Source: Streptomyces odonnellii (GTDB taxonomy: Bacteria; Actinomycetota; Actinomycetes; Streptomycetales; Streptomycetaceae). Taken from it: a stretch of DNA of 54,145 bases. Each line of letters starts with the position of its first letter. Position 1 is the first letter of the stretch. Position numbers and translations under genes: made by a program. Below, piece after piece: positions 52,212-54,145 of the stretch. Below the pieces are notes generated by a model. The model had not been told where the DNA came from, made no database searches, and saw only the letters and a program-made list of their open reading frames with translations. Location: contig NZ_LATD01000232.1 in NCBI RefSeq assembly GCF_000981895.1, positions 1-54,145 on the forward strand, written 5' to 3'.

Positions 52212-53096
52212 ATGACGACGACCACCGAACCGGTCGGGGTGCTCGTACGGCGTTGGCGCGAGCGTCGCCGTCGCTCGCAGCTCGACGTCTCGCTCGCCGC
52301 CGAGCTGTCCACCCGGCACCTCAGCTGCATCGAGACCGGCCGGGCCAATCCGAGCCGGGACATGATCAGGCGGCTGTGCGACGAACTCGACGTGCCGCTG
52401 CGGGAACGCAACGCGTTCTATCTGGGTGCGGGCTTCGCCCCGGTGCATCCCGAGCGGCCCTTCGCTGATCTCGGCGCGGCACGGGACGCGGTGGAGGCCG
52501 TACTGACCGGGCACGAGCCGAATCCCGCCCTCGCCGTCAACGTGCGCTGGGAATTGCTGGCCGCGAACCGCGCCATGGGGGTGTTTCTCGGTGACGCGGG
52601 CGGGGAGCCGTCGCGGCAGCCGTTCAACGTGCTCAAGGCGACCCTGCACCCTGACGGCATGGCGGGACGGATCCGGAATCTCGCGCAGTGGCGTGCGCAT
52701 GTGCTGCGCCGGGTCCGCCGCCAGCTGGCCCGCACCTCGGCGTCCGGCCTGGCCGAGCTGCTGGCGGAGCTGGAAGGCTACCCGCTCCCCGACAAGGACG
52801 CGGAAGAGTCCTGGGAAGCCGGGAACAGTGATGGAGACAGGTACGGGGATGGGGCCGGGGCCGGGGACGCAAGGGCCTCCTCGGGGAACGTGGTCTTCCC
52901 GGACGACCTGGTCGTTCCGTTGAGGCTGTCGACAGCGCACGGCGAACTCGCCCTGCTGTACACCACGACGGTGTTCGGGTCGCCGCGCGACGTGACCCTG
53001 GACGAGATCGCCATCGAGACGTTCTTTCCCGCGGACGCGCACACGGCGGCCTTGCTCCGCGAGCCCGGCATGATCCAAACGAGGGGCCCTGGGTGA
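52212..53096 (+). CDS. XRE-family regulator with MmyB-like ligand domain
   Basis: A 294-residue regulator. An XRE helix-turn-helix occupies residues about 10-68 (LVRRWRERRRRSQLDVSLAA, then STRHLSCIETGRANPSRDMI). The rest is an MmyB/PAS-like domain common in streptomycetes (WELLAANRAMGVFLGDAGG near 115; FPDDLVVPLRLSTAHGELAL near 235). A Gly/Asp-rich insert lies at about 196-222. It is divergent from the SnoaL-like gene with 135 bases between the starts, the standard arrangement in which it controls that gene. Confidence 0.85.
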   Translation: MTTTTEPVGVLVRRWRERRRRSQLDVSLAAELSTRHLSCIETGRANPSRDMIRRLCDELDVPLRERNAFYLGAGFAPVHPERPFADLGAARDAVEAVLTGHEPNPALAVNVRWELLAANRAMGVFLGDAGGEPSRQPFNVLKATLHPDGMAGRIRNLAQWRAHVLRRVRRQLARTSASGLAELLAELEGYPLPDKDAEESWEAGNSDGDRYGDGAGAGDARASSGNVVFPDDLVVPLRLSTAHGELALLYTTTVFGSPRDVTLDEIAIETFFPADAHTAALLREPGMIQTRGPG

Positions 53097-53224
53097 GTGC
53101 GGCGCGCGGTTCGGGCTCGGCGTGAGCAGGTCTTCGGCGTGCGTCTCGCACGACGGGCCCCGTCCCCGGCGACCGCGCACCAACGATCACGACGATCACA
53201 GCCACCGCACTACAGGTAGGAAAC

Positions 53225-53671
53225 ATGAGCAACGTCCCCGCCCAGGAGACCCCCGAGGAAGAGGTTCCCGCGCTGCTGCTGCGCATGATTCCGGAATCCA
53301 CCGGGTTCATCGCGGAGAAGTACGACGAGCCCGCGGAAGCGGCCGTCCTGACCCGGGACGCCCTCCTCGATCTGTACGAGGTGCTGACCGAGTGCTTCGC
53401 GACGCCAGTGCTGATGCCGCAGCTGGAGAGTGTGAGCCCGGATGCGGACGTGCTGGAGCGATGCTGGGATTTCGTGGAACGCATCGTGTCCCACTCTTCC
53501 GGGCATGTCGGCGGCGCCGTGTACTTCGAGGTGCTCGAACAGCTCCTGAACGCCGACGGCCTGCTGGAGGCCGCCTGGCCCTACATGAAGGACCGGACGC
53601 GGGCGCGCACCTTGATGATGCTGGACTTCTTTGACGTCCGCGTGCCCGGTATCAATCGGGACAACCCTTAG
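53225..53671 (+). CDS. Small acidic helical protein of unknown function
   Basis: A 148-residue soluble protein, acidic and mostly helical by appearance (VPALLLRMIPESTGFIAEKY, then VLERCWDFVERIVSHSSGHV and LNADGLLEAAWPYMKDRTRA). It has no signal peptide, membrane segment or recognised motif. Size and acidity recall contact-dependent immunity proteins, but there is no toxin gene beside it. GGAAAC just upstream of ATG 53225 is a weak ribosome-binding site. Its TAG stop is at the edge of an element-like sequence beginning at 53671. Confidence 0.7.
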   Translation: MSNVPAQETPEEEVPALLLRMIPESTGFIAEKYDEPAEAAVLTRDALLDLYEVLTECFATPVLMPQLESVSPDADVLERCWDFVERIVSHSSGHVGGAVYFEVLEQLLNADGLLEAAWPYMKDRTRARTLMMLDFFDVRVPGINRDNP

Positions 53672-53818
53672 GCCGTGTCCGGCGAATCGTTATTGGACGC
53701 AGTCCCTTTGAAGGGGAGGATCGGGGGCTGCTCGTCGGATCACCACATCCCACGCCGCCAAACGATCAAGAAAGCCGTACCGGTTCCAAGATCGATTGGG
53801 CGTTCACCGGACATGGCC
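53671..53818. mobile_element. Degenerate inverted-repeat element-like sequence
   Basis: Sixteen-base ends (53671-53686, GGCCGTGTCCGGCGAA, and 53803-53818) are inverted matches at 14 of 16 positions, enclosing about 115 bp. The left end follows TTA, giving TTAG as a possible target half. The right side has no matching flank. The ends resemble those of copy 1 (both contain TGTCCGG), but the interior is unrelated to the 82-bp core. It may be an old IS or MITE remnant. Confidence 0.45.
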
Positions 53819-53921
53819 CGGATCACCGGGCCTGTCCGGCCGGCGGCCGCGGGGCGCCGGGGATGCGGTGGGCGTGGCCGGGAACGAGAATGGCCACACA
53901 CCGGACGAACGAGGAGGCGGC

Positions 53922-54122
53922 ATGAACGCAGAGTCCGCTGCGCGGCCGAAGGAGCACGAGGGCATCACCCCGGACCGGCTGCTGCACACCGCCGGTGACG
54001 AGGTGACCGCGGAGGATCTCGCCCTGGCCTCGGGCCGCGATCTCACGCCGGAGAACATCGAGTGGGCCAGGCGCCGGCTGGCCGAGCGGGGCCGCGCGGC
54101 CATCGAGGAACAGCTTCCGTAG
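53922..54122 (+). CDS. Small hypothetical protein
   Basis: A 66-residue soluble, charged protein with the body ITPDRLLHTAGDEVTAEDLA and LTPENIEWARRRLAERGRAA, mostly helical by appearance. No known family is recognised. A strong GAGGAGG nine bases before ATG 53922 and good codon bias support expression. It follows the degenerate element and has no partner gene within the window. Confidence 0.68.
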   Translation: MNAESAARPKEHEGITPDRLLHTAGDEVTAEDLALASGRDLTPENIEWARRRLAERGRAAIEEQLP

Positions 54123-54145
54123 CGCCACCCCCAGAGCCCCGCCCC

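Noticed and set aside
53671..53818. An insertion sequence with a transposase gene
   Set aside because: Only 148 bp long, and the interior frame has no catalytic motif.

Overview
The window is chromosomal DNA from a high-GC actinomycete, almost certainly a Streptomyces. Evidence: strong G/C at third codon positions, many GTG starts, 4-base ATGA/GTGA gene overlaps, a DmdR/IdeR-type iron box, an LAxTG-type surface protein and families typical of streptomycetes (DUF305 beside a DUF6153-like protein, LamG plus RHS exported proteins, fused ModBC). No tRNA, rRNA, CRISPR array, phage or intact insertion sequence was seen.

Layout. 1-3.9 kb: the tail of an unknown gene, then a tight four-gene operon for hydroxyproline breakdown (DapA-like deaminase, proline racemase/4-hydroxyproline epimerase, ornithine-cyclodeaminase-family ketimine reductase, GntR/FCD regulator). 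4.0-5.4 kb: a small non-coding repeat element, a DUF305 lipoprotein and a DUF6153-like protein. 5.4-8.7 kb: ferric-siderophore uptake with two FecCD permeases divergent from a binding lipoprotein around one iron box; no ATPase is adjacent. 8.9-13.5 kb: a TetR regulator divergent from a peroxiredoxin broken by an in-frame stop, a TMEM165/GDT1 (UPF0016) transporter behind a yybP-ykoY-type (Mn2+) riboswitch, a secreted-repeat lipoprotein with a decayed lipoprotein remnant, and a PRC-barrel/DUF2382 stress protein. 13.9-21.3 kb: NAD kinase, ArsR-like regulator with an SRPBCC protein, HAD phosphatase, PHP protein, LAxTG surface protein, FUSC-type membrane protein.

21.5-27.8 kb: a three-subunit molybdenum formate dehydrogenase (Cys-type, no visible Tat signal), a small unknown protein and a GNAT acetyltransferase. 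28.3-39.8 kb: a translationally coupled cassette of a 1451-residue LamG exported protein, a 2164-residue RHS protein with an unrecognised C-terminal domain, and a Tat-type lipoprotein. It looks like a polymorphic toxin with an envelope-located immunity protein and is the best candidate for an undescribed system here. 39.9-40.3 kb: a deletion scar joining the 3' halves of a DUF1348 gene and a TetR gene. 40.3-47.1 kb: DUF2252, an RlmG-like methyltransferase, and the molybdate module (Mop/MerR-like regulator, ModA, fused ModBC). 47.1-49.4 kb: LysR regulator and NAD-dependent formate dehydrogenase, giving two unrelated formate oxidation routes and a molybdate importer within 28 kb. 49.5-54.1 kb: a channel-like double RCK protein, a second copy of the small repeat element, a frameshifted SnoaL-like gene divergent from an XRE regulator, and two small unknown proteins separated by a third element-like sequence.

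The most unusual non-coding signal is the pair of about 180-200 bp elements at 3968-4169 and 51484-51664. They share an 82-bp core, carry different terminal inverted repeats, are bounded by CTAG on both sides, and each sits between two converging genes.
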